Below, piece after piece: positions 38,626 through 52,971 of a stretch of DNA of 64,000 nt. This stretch comes from Motacilla alba alba. Its lineage: Eukaryota > Chordata > Aves > Passeriformes > Motacillidae. The notes beneath the pieces are model-generated. The model had not been told where the DNA came from. It ran no database searches and saw only the letters and a list, made by a program, of their open reading frames with translations. The translations under genes and the position numbers were made by a program. The stretch spans positions 3,737,254 through 3,801,253 of the forward strand of contig NC_052020.1 in NCBI RefSeq assembly GCF_015832195.1, given 5' to 3'. Each line of letters starts with the position of its first letter. Position 1 is the first letter of the stretch.

Positions 38626-41600
38626 AAAAGTGAAACCAAAAATTGTGACATCTATCATCTTATGAACCAGCTGTGTCATTACATTTCTAGTTTTATATAA
38701 AAATAAATTACAGATCTATAGAAAGCCCAGTAGCTACATGAGAACTTACAACTCAGTCTAGGCTGTGTTTTGTGCAACAAAATTACAAACTGAAATCTCA
38801 GCCACTGATTAACAAAGGCCTGAGAACTGAAGAAGCGTATGTAAAAAGCAATTTCCATAGAACCAAGTTAAGATTTTCAAATTTGAGGGCTACAATGATA
38901 ACCATACCCTGTCTGAGGATCCCTGAAATGCCATTGTACTTATTTTTAAATTGGTCAACTTTTACTTACCATGTATTCCCACTTAAGAGGAGAGAACATT
39001 TAAAAGGCATGCATACATTTGAAAAGTCAGCTACTTCTCTCCATATAACCTGTCGACATCACACCAAAAAATCCCAATGAAAAACAATCCCCCCTTTTTG
39101 TATTGACTTGTAGAGCACTGGGCATCTTACACTGTCAGAAATGCTGCCCCAGGAGGGCCTTTCTCTGCCTCCTCTTGCCAACTGCTTGTCCTTCTTACAC
39201 AAACCTTCATGGTTATTTCGTGCTTCAGTGGTTCTCCTCCAGCTCCCAGGAAAACTTCCCCTTTTCCTTTCTCTGCCACGCTCTGTAAAGTGATGCAATC
39301 CTTCACTCCTCCTCTGCCATTGGCACCACAGCCCAAAACTTCATTTAGAGGTTTAATGTCAGAAGTTTGTAACAACCTCTCAAGCACACCTGCTCCAAAC
39401 AGACTGCTCACTGTTTAAATGCTCATTTTTATTTCTAGATGAAGTCTGTGCTCCACTGTTCTGTCCACTAACACAATTTCAGCAAAAAACTGCTGGAGAA
39501 GGCACTGTTCCAACTAAAGGAAAATATATAATTTGTAAACCAAAAGCACAAACATCAAAGATGGTTTCCATTGAGCATAAATCCAAAATCTGGCCATACT
39601 AGACACCTTCCACAGCAGGTATACTCAATCTCAATAAGTATGAAAATTTAAGTTCATAATGAACAATTTGTCCTGCTAAATTACAGATTAAGGAGGCAAT
39701 TATTTTCCTTTTTCTGAGAAAACAAAAGACTAACAGAAAAAGACAATCAAGGCAAATTTCAAAATTACACATCTCACCAAAATTTGAAAAAAAAAAAGTA
39801 TTTTTTAGTTTCCTAAGTAACACAAAGTTTTGCTGCATAATAAGAGCAAACTTTATGCAATTGCATCTAGCCATTAAAGCCTTTGCTATAAAATATATAT
39901 CATCATTATGAGTGACACCTTTACTACATAATATATGTAGCACACGTATACACTGCCATCATTCAGATGTGCAAAGAAAACCAAGCTGTCAGAATGATCT
40001 GCTTGTCACTCATAGGACGTAACAGCTCAGAAAACTCCTGGTTTCTCTGGTTTCCATTGGGGATTTCATTGGGAAGTAGATCTCAGTTTGGCAGCGGCCA
40101 TAAGCAGGAACATCTGAGTTATCGTCATTATCATCACCTCAGGACTCCCAAACACTCAGTGACCCCTCTCAGCTTTATTGACAATTTTAACTGCCCCAGC
40201 ACAAACAGTGTGTATGGAACACCAACCAGATGAATCTGCCTGTTCTTCCACCTCTCCTCATAAACACTACTACCACTTCAGCAACTACTGCAAGAAGTTT
40301 TGTTGGACCTTTCTGCTGACAGTTTGCACAAACACTTTTAAAAGGTGAATATCCAACTCAGCACTCAAGTTCTAAGATTATTTTTTCACTGTAAGAAAAA
40401 CACAGCAAAGCAAGTTTTCTTAGAGTTGATAAATCTTAATAATGATATTCTTTTTCTACTGGCATCTTAAAAGATAGCTTGATAAAAACTGCCCTCTCCA
40501 GTCCACAACAACCCCACATATAAACTCACACTTTCACTAGAGACAGGTGAGTAAAGGTACTTAATTAAACTCAAAAGCAATGTTGCTACTGGCCATCAAA
40601 GGAAGGAAAGTTCAGTTTAAATCAGTTACCAAAAGCCAGTAGAAAACAGAAAGAAATTCCGGGTGTACACCAGCAGGTTGAAAGGTACAAATTAACACCA
40701 GGAACATAAAAGCTGTATATGAATGCATTTCAGCCCATGAATGTAAGAACACTAAAATCTGTAGCAACAAGCATTGTAGACAGAACTTTTTCAACATGCA
40801 GGAAAGGGGCAGATCTCTTTTTTTCCAGGGTTAACACGCAGTCTCAGAGGAGTCTGAAATTGTATTGAGTGTTGCAGACTGGAGACAAGGCACCAAACCC
40901 AGATTTATCATTCAATCAGCTTTACTGATCAATTACTGATTAACTGTGATCAGGTATGTACAATGACAAAAATACCATATGTTAGAGTCTAAAAAGTCAA
41001 GAACTTGCCTCAGTTTTGTCTCATTTGTTAAATGAACAAAAAAAAGTGTATTCCTCTAGTACCTGCTGTCACCCCCTGCAACATTTCAGTTTCCGAATGT
41101 TTCTCTCTCACTTAAATCAGTAATGAACTATTCTTTTTTTGACAAACCATTTCCTTGTTTCAAACAGTACTTAAACCTCAATACACCGAGGATAAATACA
41201 TCCAGCATCAAGAATTTACTACAGATGAAACAAGTAACTTTTTCTTCCTTCCTGTTCTTCTTTTCTAAGCTGAGCCATAGAAGAACACGCCTACAATTTG
41301 AATTGACTCTCACCTCAAGCACTAAACTCTCTGCCTGTCACTTGGACAGCATCCCATACTCCTAATTGTGGGGAGGAGAAATCAGAGAAGCAGAACACAA
41401 GAGAAATGCAAATAAGGACAGCAGGGAAATGGGGCATCACTCAGCCACAATTGCAGTTTGCTCTCCTGTGCCTTGGCTCATACCAGGTCTTACCCTTGTC
41501 CAGACAAAGCAACATGAGCTCTGCATAAAATTAAAAATTCAATCACATCATGGGTTTAAAAGACAGGCCAATAGCCAGTATTTAGTTCTCTGTTCCTTTC

Positions 41601-42208
41601 CCAGTGGCTTTTAGCATGCTCTTCTACCCAGCAGTGAACACCACCACGCATTAAGATTCCCAGAACAAGGCCAGTATTTCACCTGTCTTTGGTCAGCTCA
41701 CAGCCCACACGAGTAAACCTGACATATTCTGCCACACCACTTCATTCCATATCTTCTCACCTGCTGCGTTGTGGGGTTCTGCAGTTCTCAAAAAAAACCC
41801 CCATCATTTTTGCTGTATTAGGTAACATAGCCTAAAATCAACAATCCAAAATCAACCAAAAATCAACAGCAAATCATACCACCCACCATACTGGCTTATT
41901 TTGATAACTGATGAGTAACTAAGTTGCATGCTGCACCCACATATCCTTGTGGCACTGCCCTGGTGAGATCATTTGAAATAAGATCAGAGTGACCCCTATA
42001 ACCAGGCAGAAAATCCACTCCAGAAGATTGCTTTTCTTCCACTACTCCCTCTCTACACAACTTCACCTTGTTAAATTGCACTTGTTACTTCTGTATTGAC
42101 CAACTCTGAAAATTGCTCCAAATTATCAAACACTTAAAAATCAAAATTAAATCTATACGTGTTTCTCAGAACATCGCAATCCAATCTTGCAAAGAAAGTA
42201 ATGTGCTT

Positions 42209-42267
42209 AATCCTACTAAAGATTATAACATGCATAATAATATAATCCTACTAAAGATTGTAACATG
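42209..42267. repeat. Short direct duplication, 35-bp period
   Basis: aatcctactaaagatt plus (a/g)taacatg occurs at 42209-42232 and 42244-42267 with a single mismatch. Confidence 0.9.
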
Positions 42268-43682
42268 TATCTGCATAGTGAAAAGATATCTGTAAAATAT
42301 TGTAAAATATTTTTTTTACAATTCAAAAAAATTTGACTTGTTCATCAAATGAAAACCTCAAGAAAGGTATGATTTCCAAATCCTTCATATGCAAAGTTAG
42401 GTATATCCCTCAAGAAAACCTCAGTTACAACAATAAGCATTAATGTTTTGAAAACTGCCGAGGGTATGCAAAAGAACACATCATTACCAACTCTAAGAAT
42501 GCTCTTGATTGAAAATGCTGTATTAAAACACAAGTTGGCAGCCATTCACTTCCCTAGCAACCCTGACCTTTTTTCTAGTTTAAAAATGTCAATTTCAGAA
42601 AGCAATCATAAAAATAAAACCAGTTTATTCAGGAGCCATGAGCATCTTGCTGCTCTTTAGACACCTCCAGTTCGCATCCATGTAGAGTTATACAGACAAT
42701 TCTATATTAAAGTTTTATTCTATTACTTCATTTATTAAGTACCTTGTAGTAAGAGCTGGGAAATTTAAATAGATCTCACCAGTGACAATCTATCCTGACA
42801 TTCAGTGTTGCCTGCACTGACATTTTTACTTCATACAAGTCATGAAATGCTGCATTCAAATGAACTTCCCTCCTATAAAAATGAACATTCAGAAATTGTG
42901 CACATTATCTTTTAAGTCAATATCAGAAATAATAGGGTTTTTTTTACTGAAATTCCCTAGTCTCAACAATGTTATTTTTTCTGCGCAGAGACTACATGCA
43001 GTCTAATTACTTGCCACTGCAGATTACAACATAAAGTCTGAAGCTGTAAGTATTTGGAGAGGTAAGAGAACTTTCAATTGAATAATATTTGCTCCTGAAA
43101 GTACACATACAATTTTAAATTACTGCTCTGATTCTCTCTAATGGGAAAATATATTCAATTGAGATACACTGGAAAAAAAGAAGAAAGAAGTACCCCATTT
43201 GTGAAATAAGACAACATTCTGAGGGAAAAAAAAAAAAGTGGTGAGTCAGCTCTACCAAATATGAAAGTTAAGGAAACAGGCACATAATCAACAGCTAAAA
43301 AGATAACCATAAAGACACCACATAGAAGTAGTAATATGGAAGTATAAAAGTGTGGCAGACCATGAGAACAGAAGCTGTTGCATAACCCCACCTTAAAGTA
43401 TCATGAGACACAATCCTTACAACTCCATAAACAAAAAAAATATTTGCAGCAAGTTTCTAGCCTAGAAGGGGAAGTGTCAGTCCAGCTAAATTTGTTGCAT
43501 CCCCAGTAAAGGATGGCAAAGTTCCTAAAAGATTACCAAAGAGAAATATGATGAGTTCAAAGCACCATGTTTGAAAATATGTACTAAATATATGAAAAAA
43601 AAACCACTAAAAAACTGAAAAAAAACCCCTTGTCTGAGCTGAATGCTCATCACCTGGACATAACCATGAAGAAAAGAAGCAG

Positions 43683-43730
43683 CTTTTGGCCATATGGCCA
43701 AAAGAAGCAGAAGCTTCTTTTGGCCATATG
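43683..43730. repeat. Two interlocked perfect palindromes
   Basis: Positions 43683-43704 are a perfect 22-bp palindrome centred on ggccatatggcc. Its right half also forms the left arm of a second inverted repeat: 18-bp exact arms at 43691-43708 and 43713-43730, separated by agaa. Three copies of the ttttggccatatg core or its complement are therefore packed into 48 bp. Confidence 0.95.
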
Positions 43731-45302
43731 AACAGTAAACAGCTGTGAAAAGGGAAATAAAACCCTACAATTTGCAAGTCAAAAGTCTTATTGGAATAGA
43801 GAAGTATTTAAAATAGAATAGTAAGACTTCATCCAGAGTTTGGTATGCTACTACAGGATACCAAAATACTGTTCTAAAACAGAACAGTTCAGAGTGGAAC
43901 TGGCACAACATGAGAAGTGAGAGATTATGAAAAGATGAAAAAACCCCAGACTTGTTTTGCATACAAAAAAGGAGGGCAAGAACAGATGTCAATATTCTAC
44001 AGCAAGTATTTTAAATTGCCAAGGACAGAAAAGAGCTAAGAGATATTAATAAACTATTAGTTAATTGTCTTCAATTAAAGTTAAATTAGGTAACTGCTTT
44101 ACCTGGAAATTTAAAAAAAGTTTCATATAATGAAAAATTAGACTCTGGAATAGCTGGAGCACTGCATATAGAACTCCCAATTACTTTTAAGATAGAGCAC
44201 AGTGGAGGAGATTAAATTATGCAGTGGCTTATAATACCATGCAATTGGATTCAGTGCTGTAGAAGTCTCTTACAGCATGTTTATATTTGAACAGCTATTG
44301 TAATTCTCTGCTGAAAAGTTCACCCTGAAAATGTTTATGTAAACTTATCAAGACATATACACATTACACATTTTACATGTGTATAAACATACTCCAACCT
44401 AAGAATAACTTACCCCTTAGGTATAAATGGTTCCTTTTATTTTTAGAAACCCCTTAACTGAATGCATAAATACAAGATTGGCCCTGAAAAGGCTTCTTTC
44501 CCTTAATTTTTCCCTAAGCAGTTACTGGGGAACTTTTAACCAAACAAAATCTTGATATTGACTGGAAACTGCTATTTTTTGATAGAAAACTCAAAAAATA
44601 CACTGCTCTCAGATACAATTTTTTATAACTTTTTTTTTCATTCCTTAATTCAGAAGATGAGAAAGGAATTTCCAACCCCATTTGCTGCCACAAAAGGATA
44701 ATTAGGGTCCCAAAATCAACAACTTTTGATTGTTCTTGAAGGAAAAGTTCAATAGTTCAAAAGCTGAGTGACTGCTTTTCCATAGGGTGCAATAAAATAG
44801 TCTAAAGGCATTAACTTAATGTGCTATAAAAGGAGATAAAAAAGAAACTCCCAAACAAAATCCCTACTTACTTTAGTGCTATTTTAAAGTATAATTCTAT
44901 CCAACTGGAAAAAAGAACTGGCACCTCTAAGAACATTTTAACCCACTGCTCATGGCTTGGGACTTTGTAGACTGTATTTCTCCGTGCTCATCAGCAGGTT
45001 TCCATCTGTTTTATAAAGCAGCTGATTCCTCAATTAGACAACTACTTTCTATCTTAACTTTCAGGTTAAGATCCTATAAGGAAAATAATTACAGGCAATT
45101 TTCACACCAAGATGAACGGCCTTCCAGGTGGTAGAAGACACACAACGTGATCTTGACAGCCTTCAGAAAACAACTACAGTCTACATCAGCAATTATTTAA
45201 ACTCAAGTTTTTCAAAACTGGAATTAGGCAAGAATCCATTTGATCTGCAAATGCTCAGAATGTTGCAGAGAATTTTTTTTTTAGGTGCCATCTTTTTACC
45301 TA

Positions 45303-45585
45303 GGAATCACAGAACTAGGTAACAATTTGCAAAAGAGACCTCCAGAGGTGTTCTAGCCCAAAGCTCAGTGCAGACCTAACTAGATAGGCTCCCCAAGGCC
45401 ACGTCCAGTTGAACACCTCCAAAGATACTCCACAGGCTCTCCAGGAAACCTCTTCCAGTACTACAGCCCTCCTGGCCATCTCCTTCACTGCCACCTCTAA
45501 TTGGAATTTCCTGCCTTTTAACTCGTGTCTCAGAACCTCCACCAGACTCCAGCTCTGGGGCAGCCCTTCAGGCAGGTGAATAACT
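45303..45585 (-). mobile_element. CR1 LINE 3'-end fragment, minus orientation
   Basis: 'ggaatcacagaactaggtaa', 'gagacctccagaggtgttct', 'aggccacgtccagttgaaca' and 'cagactccagctctggggca' are the reverse complement of a diverged CR1 3' region. Confidence 0.85.
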
Positions 45586-45732
45586 CCAGTGCAAATTGTT
45601 CACCAAGTTGGCAAAGGGTTTTCAGCTATTTAAGTCTTCAAAAATACTACAGATCACTGATCCTGATTTTAATTTTTTTTTCCTAGAATTACAAAGACAA
45701 ACTTGAAATTAGGATGTAGCAACTGTGTATTT

Positions 45733-45858
45733 AATCAAAATTATAAAAATCAATTAATACAGTAGATTAATAAAATTAAATTAATCAAAAATAAAATTAA
45801 TCAAAAATTAATCAAATAAAATTAATAAAAAAGCATAAAATTATAAAATGAGCAGTTT
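45733..45858. repeat. AT-rich tandem tract of AATTAATCAAA-like units
   Basis: Repeated attaatcaaaa and ataaaattaat units with almost no G or C run for about 125 bp. Confidence 0.85.
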
Positions 45859-45884
45859 GACATTACCCGGGAAGATTCACTTTC

Positions 45885-45916
45885 AGCTTTCTATGTGTTT
45901 TGTCACATAGAAAGCT
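45885..45916. repeat. Perfect 13-bp inverted repeat with 6-nt loop
   Basis: agctttctatgtg and cacatagaaagct are exact reverse complements separated by ttttgt. It lies 27 bp after the AT-rich tract. Confidence 0.9.
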
Positions 45917-47469
45917 AAACAGTTACTCCTGAATCATTTACATATTTACTACAAGCAGACTCATTTTCCATATCAGGCAACTAATTTATGACTTAAGAGA
46001 TTTTGATGTTGGATTCTTGGCAGGATACAAAATAATTGCTTATCGTTACCTGATGACACGAAAAATTTAAGAATCAAGCTCTAAACACAAGCTGGTTTAC
46101 ATCTCAGTATTCCTGCATGTTCCCAAAATAGCTGATTTTTCAGTTCTACTATGGTTTTCTTTGGAAGTGCCAGTAAATTGAATTTCATTGCTCTCCATTT
46201 GCTACAATACTTTTTAGTTTAAAAAAAATTCATTATTGAGCAGACTAACTCTCACTGGAACAAAGCCTCACTTTTGCTACTACACAAATACATTTCTGTT
46301 CCTGTTCACAAGCTGAACTATTGAAATCATTATAAATACCAATACCAGCACTTCAAGTGGAAAAAAATGACCTTTTATTTAGAATAAATGCCTCTTTGCC
46401 AATGCAAAACCATGGCTAATCCATTAAATTCTTCAGAGTACTGCAGATGGCTACACTGGTGTTCCCACTATGTGCTCTGGTAACATTTCAAATCACCCAT
46501 GAGGGATACTAAAGAAACACTTTACTATTTCATTTTGGCAGTATTATAATGTCTTACCAGGAGTATCTCTTCCCTAAGAGTAAGTACAACTCCATTTGAG
46601 AATCTCCTTTAAAAGAACTTTAAAAGACACCACGTTTCCAATAACAAAATATCAAATAAAATCAAGCAGAATTCAACAGAAGCATCCACAGGCAGTGGTC
46701 AATGTCAGGACAAGCAAACCTCTGGCTCCCCTCTGCAAAGCACTGCCACAAACCTGCTGCAGCAATTTCATCCCCACACACCACCTGCACCACCACTGCC
46801 TGTTGTGTCATATTCACAGTATTGCTGTTGGATTTGTTACACAGTGTGTGGCTCAATTGGATTTATAAAAGTAATCCTCAAGTGATCCCAGAGCTATTGT
46901 TCTGTCTCAGAAAAGAACCCAGAAACCGTGGCCCAGAAACCTTCCACTGTGGGTCTGACTGCTCAACACCTCCTGCATGTGTGCTGACTTCTCCACCTAC
47001 AGCAGTCCTGACATCACAAGCCATAAAATGAGTGAATTATCTGACACACAGGTTATAAACACCTTGTGGGAGACACTGTCTGCCAAAAAGGCTGTCAGAG
47101 AGTGCTGGTGCCATCAGATGTAGGGGGATAAAAGGCACGTTCACCTTTGTTATAGCTGTTTGGCATCGTGCATCTCACAAAGGAGAAGCTGAGCCAAACA
47201 GTTCAGGCAAAGGCTTAAATCATGGCAAAACCACACTTCTCAAAACATGCAGATCACCCTGACAAATATTAGACAAATGCTCTGTCTGAAATGAAGAAAA
47301 GAGTAGAACCACATTCTGCACAACAAGGGTGTGGCACAGCTTCTTTATAGATGCATCCACTAGGAAAAAATGCAAACATCTTCACAGTATAGTTAGCAAA
47401 AGTCTGATAATCAAAATTAAGAGTCAAGTAGCCAATGTGTCAGAGGACTAATCAGTTATCACCTGAAGT

Positions 47470-47790
47470 ACTGGGCCAAATTTTACAGCAAGAGCTTTAA
47501 AACAAGGATTCAATAAGCTGAAAGAGCTCCAGAGACCAGCAAAGAAGCAGGTAGAAAGCATGAGTCATGTGGAAACACTGGAAGCTGGGCTTTGTTTTGT
47601 TTTTCTTTGTGAATAAGGAGGCTGGAGGGGATCTGATGATTATCTCTGTACCAAGTTATTAAAAAGGCTTCAGCATTCAGCCATTCTGCATGCCATGCCA
47701 GAGCAAGTCAAGGAATGCTTGACTGAAAAGGCAGAAAAAGGAGCTCTGAGCTAGACATTGGGAAAATTTCTTCATGTATAAACCACAAGA
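47470..47790 (+). mobile_element. Ancient CR1/L3-like LINE fragment
   Basis: The order of 'agtactgggccaaattttac', 'agctccagagaccagcaaag', 'ggaggctggaggggatctga' and 'gacattgggaaaatttcttc' matches the region just after the CR1 ORF2 end (tactgg...gtccagag...gctggag...ttggatat..ggaaaatttctt). It is highly diverged. Confidence 0.5.
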
Positions 47791-48212
47791 AATCACCAAG
47801 ACATATTATTTATGCAATTCCGGTTATTATGGAATGTTTCTAGGAAGAGGAAAGGCAAACAGTGTTTAGGAATTCCAGAAGTACATTAGATTTTGTTTTA
47901 ATTTTGCAATTTATTGACAGTGCTTAAACCCCTTGTTTCCAACATCCATTATTTATTTTATTTGAATTTTCTTTTGGAAATAATTTGGGGTTTAAGTTGT
48001 TTCATTGTTAAGTTTGATCAGGAAATCTGCAGTTCAATTTCAAGTTGGCTAGTTAAACTGCTAACATCTGATTTCACATCTTTGGAAAAGTAACTGATGA
48101 AATTTTTACCTGTGTCACTCTCTTCTTTCTTCTGTCTTATCTCCTGATATTCCTGTAACTGCATGATGGGTTTCTTTATCTTACCAGTATTTTATTTCTT
48201 TGTATTACAAGG

Positions 48213-48290
48213 ACATAGATGGCATCCTTGCCCATGGAGCAGGGGTTGGAAGCAGACAATCTTTAAGGTTCTCTTCCAAACAAAACTATT
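48213..48290 (+). mobile_element. Short CR1 LINE 3' remnant
   Basis: 'cccatggagcaggggttgga' followed by 'ctttaaggttctcttccaaa' is the final part of a CR1 3' UTR, about 80 bp long. Confidence 0.65.
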
Positions 48291-51200
48291 TTTTGAGTCA
48301 TTATTTTGGGTATTTTTAAACAGGTATAACACACAGAACCCATGTTTCTGAAATTGAAAATTTTAGCTCAAAGCTGAGCATATGAACATAGATGTTACAA
48401 AGCCAACAATCAAAAAAAAAAAGTGTGTCATTTCCAGTCAAGTCTGAAGGGAGCAGAGTACACTTAGAAGCGTTTTCACTGATTGATTTCATGCTGAAGT
48501 GGACAGAGAGGTGCAAAGCCACAGCACTTTCCATGGCAACTATAAAGACATGCCATATATGTTTCTGTAGAGAAGAAGAAGCTAGCTTGAAATGCACAAC
48601 CATGCACAATTTTCAGGTTTTTTCCCCTCTAAACAAAAGACCAAAACTTGTCTTACTTGTCTTTCACTCAATACATCCCCCTGAACTGCATATCCTGAAG
48701 ATGTACCCTGAAGCTCACATTAAGCTCTTTTTTGGCTATCCCTGACTAACCCATCAATTTTCACTGCTGCTGTTGAATGGCCAACTGATATTTAATTTCT
48801 CTTCTTTGTATTTTGCCCATCACATTCCATATTTGCATCTCTTCCATTCATTTTATCTCTGTCTCATAATATTCCCTTCAATCATGAATTATTCAAACCA
48901 CTTGTCTTGGAATTCTTCTTATCAGAACTTAGACATAGCTCTTGTCCTCTAGACTTGCTTTTTACCCTTCAATTGCTGTATTTTCCCAATTCTCCACATG
49001 TTCATTCATTCCCTGGTCTCTTCCATATTCTTCCCCACTGCGTTTCTACATCCATCAAGGCAATCCCATAGGTATTCCTGCAACATAATAATTTCCATGG
49101 TCTGTGAACAACGAAGAGGTGTTTACCCCAGAAAGCATCACATAGAAAACTTTTCCCACCTCCTGGGAATAAGAAATTTTGTCTTTACTTGTGCTTATTA
49201 GCATAAGTAGGATGCTTATTTCTTGCTATTGTATCTAATTTACCAATGTATAACACAAATAGTTACGAGCCAGGCTTCTTCTCCAGTATGATACAGATAG
49301 TGATCAAATCGAACATATTCGCTTTCATTGCAAGCAAATCCCACCTAAATGATATGAAATCACTGATATGTGCAAATACAGTTCTGTGCAAATTAAAATC
49401 AGCCTCTTTAGCTCATTAGACTTAAACCAAGTTTTACCAACCAACCACTGGAGTTGGAGGGCTGAAACTCTGACTTGTACGTATGATTCAGTTCTTCCCA
49501 AAAAGCTTTCCGCTACAATAGCTCACAAACTGGACTTCAAATAATCACTTGTGAATCTTGCATGTCTAGTTCAATCTAATTTCTCAAGGAACAGCAAATG
49601 TTAAGAAAATTAATCTGAAATTAATTTGTGTATTATCACTGTCATGTATTGCTCTTCTGTTAGAGACTTTGTTCATTCCTCTGCCAATGTGAATACAGGG
49701 TGGCTGATTTACAGATATTCTCCTTTAAAGGGTAATGTAGTGTATTGAAGGAGATTATAATGTCAAGCAGCTTAATCTAAGAAGCTAGCATTTGTGATAA
49801 AAGTATCTCTTTGGGAGTGGGGGGAAAGGGGTAAGGAATGAAGGAATGCTGAAAAAAAATCCAGCAATTAAAACTACAGTGAAACAGTGCAACTACTACT
49901 GCCTGTATTATGACGTACAAGAACCTTAGCTCATGACTTTAAAAAATTTGCCTGTTAGGGATATCCACATTGCAATTATCTGTATTTTTTGCAGGTTGTG
50001 ACAGCCTAAACACAAATTCATTTGGAACAGTTACTTCAGAACTTCACCAATCATTACTCTAATCTGCTTTTTTACAGAACGTTCTCCAACAGATCTTTTC
50101 TTTAATTTTTGCATGTGTATTAGCAGGAGAAAGTCTACAATCACTATTCAGATATCCAAAAATTACTGTTCCAAATATTACCTAAATATCTGCAAGCACC
50201 CAGGAAAAACACAGCTGAAATATTGAATTGTAATTTTAAAGCTGGATTAATTAACATTAGAGTGTAATTCTTAAATCTGAGATTTAAAGTAGCTTTTAGT
50301 CTTCCAGAAGTAGTCAGCCTTGTATTCACATTCCCAGTCAGGCACCACAAGCAACTAGCCAACAGAGAGCTTCAAAAGATGCCTGTTCCAAGAAGAAAAG
50401 GCTGTTCCTGATCTCCTTCATGACACCCAAAAGCATAAACAAGTGGTCTCTGCAGCAGAAAAATTCTTAGAGAAAATATTGAAAGAATCATTCAGAAATT
50501 TTTGATTTTTGAGATTTTTGATGTGACAAACTTTCATTGCCAGGGCAATGACTGCATAGCTCTGAGAGGAGATTGAGAACGAATGTGCACCCAGGAGGAA
50601 CCAACAAGGCTTTCTGGAAGACTTAATGCCTCCTTCATCAAATTACAAGGCAATTAAATCCTTTCTCTCTCTCTAATTGCCTTCCTGTTTTTCCCAAAGA
50701 AACTGGAAACACTTCCTGCAGTTTTCCTTCTCTTCTGGAATATTTTCTCCTTTTTGTTTCAATGGTCTCCAAATTCTGCCATCTCCTGGTCAATCCTTCC
50801 ATTCAAACAATCCCTTCTTTTTTGGGTCTCACAACGACTTTCTTCTACCTTCAACAATTTTCTCAGTCACTACTCTGCCAAAGAAAATGTTTGTCCCCAT
50901 TAACTTGGTAAGGACACTAAAACAGGCTGGTAAAAGACAACAAAAGTCAGGTAAAGAAAAAAAAGACAGGTAAGAGCCTCTGAGGTGCTGCATCCAGAAT
51001 ATCCAAATTACAGGAGAGAGCAGTGAGGGATGTCAAAAGTTCCACACATGTGAAATACAAGAACCAGAAACAGAATATCCAAAAAGTTTCCCTCTCATGG
51101 CTGCTCAAAAAACAATAGTTCACCTGGAAATCACATTACAGCTAAATTACACATCAATGCAGATAGCTGATACTTTAAGATCAAGCAGCTTCTATTTACT

Positions 51201-51714
51201 TGGAAAATCAGGATGTAGCTGCCAAATTTAGATTGCAGCCACAACCTTTTACACAACACGTTAAAGTTGCCCTGTTACAATAAAGATCAGAGGCTTGAAG
51301 AGAAGCAGTTTTTGCAGGAAACAACCTATGACAAAAGCTGGTGATATTTTCACTACCGATACAAAGAACACAGCATCATTAATAAAGTGCAGGAATGGAA
51401 TAATAGCCTTATATAAAAGAGCATTCCCTTCCAAACAAATCTACAGCACACGAACAAAGAAACGAGTACAAACAAGCATTTTGTAACTTCAGTCAACAGG
51501 CAGCTCTGAATTCATGCCTGAATACACAGTGCAGATCACCAAGCCCTCAGGAGAAGATCACTGAACATCACACAGAAGGAAAACACATCTGCTGTAGGTC
51601 CTGCTTGCAGACACTGGCATTTTTTATGCAGTGAATGCAGTGAAACAACAAGGAGGAATCACATTCCATGACACCTTCTCATGCAGCTGCTCCATCCCTC
51701 TTTGTGTGTAGGGT

Positions 51715-51803
51715 CTACAAATATGCTTAAAAAATATGCTACAAAATATGCTTAAAAAATATGCTACAAATACTCTTAAAAATATGCTACAAAAACTCTT
51801 AAG
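51715..51803. repeat. Four-copy tandem repeat, 23-25 bp unit
   Basis: Four head-to-tail copies of a unit like ctacaaatatgcttaaaaaa plus tatg start at 51715, 51739, 51764 and 51787. The last copy is partial. Confidence 0.92.
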
Positions 51804-52971
51804 TGTTGCTAGAGTTTAGCATTTTGAGGGAAAAGGCAGCATCAGAAACCTCCAGTGAAATTGCTCTCCATGTGTTCATGACCAGCCCAGCCCTTCCACA
51901 CCTCCTGCATCTCCCCAGTTCTCTCTACCTGGCCCCTCCAACATCCTGCTGAAGCTCCCAGACTGAGCTGAGAGGATGACTCAGCTGTAATGACATTAAA
52001 TTCTGATAAAGGCTCATGCCTCTGACAAGGCAGCCCAGCTGGACCCCTGGGTTCCAAGCACACGTGTGCAGCCAGCAGGCGAGCCGAGGTGTGGCCCCAC
52101 AGAATGTTTTGGGAGCTGTGAGTGCAATCATTCATGTTTTTTTATGATGTTGTTTCTGGAAAGCTACATTTAGTAAGTTATAGAAAAGATCCTTTCCCTT
52201 ATTTCTATCTTGAGAAAGGATCCTAATTGGCTAGAGGCAGTCATAAAAATTTAACCATGTTTCTGAAAACACGAGTGCCAAAGGGTAATGCATCGCTAAT
52301 GGTTGCCAGTGGAATAAATAGCAGTTCTGACGTCAAAACTTTGTTACACTCCAATAACTGGCTCATTTGGGGTTTCAGGTACAGCAAGTTACATGTCGGT
52401 TTTAAATAAAGTTATAAAAATAGAATGCACAGTGAACCATATTGTCACTATGCAGCCTGAAACTACATGATTTATGTCTAATAAAATGTTAACAAAGGTG
52501 ACAGAGGGTATAAAAATAGTACTTTCTACCTCATAATGTCCTTTTACTTAGACTTGAGAGGGCAAAATGAGGCAGATATAATTTTTCTTTTGTTTTTCAA
52601 AACATATGGCCAAAACCAGAGTAAGCAATTTTGAGTGAAAGTGACATTTAAAAGGTATTTATAGTACCTTTACCCAGAAGACAGGATAGTAAAACCCAAG
52701 TTGTACAAATCTGCATTACAATGCATCTCTGAGTCCTGCTTGAATAAACACATGAAGTAGCAAAGAAGCTTTGTTTTTCCATTCCTTATACAGTGCAGCA
52801 ATTAAACAAATTACCCTTTCATTGTGTAAAAGATGACACCTTGGGCTGTGCCTGTACAACTAACAGTTCAATGGTTCAGGGATTCAGCCACCCAGCTGAT
52901 GGACAAAGCTGTGCTGCATGGATGGAGCTGAACATTTCAATTTAGGAACTTGAACACACAGTGCTTAACAC

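Noticed and set aside
46702..47031. 109-codon plus-strand Pro/Cys-rich ORF
   Set aside because: No domain, overlapping frames on both strands, no supporting splice sites.
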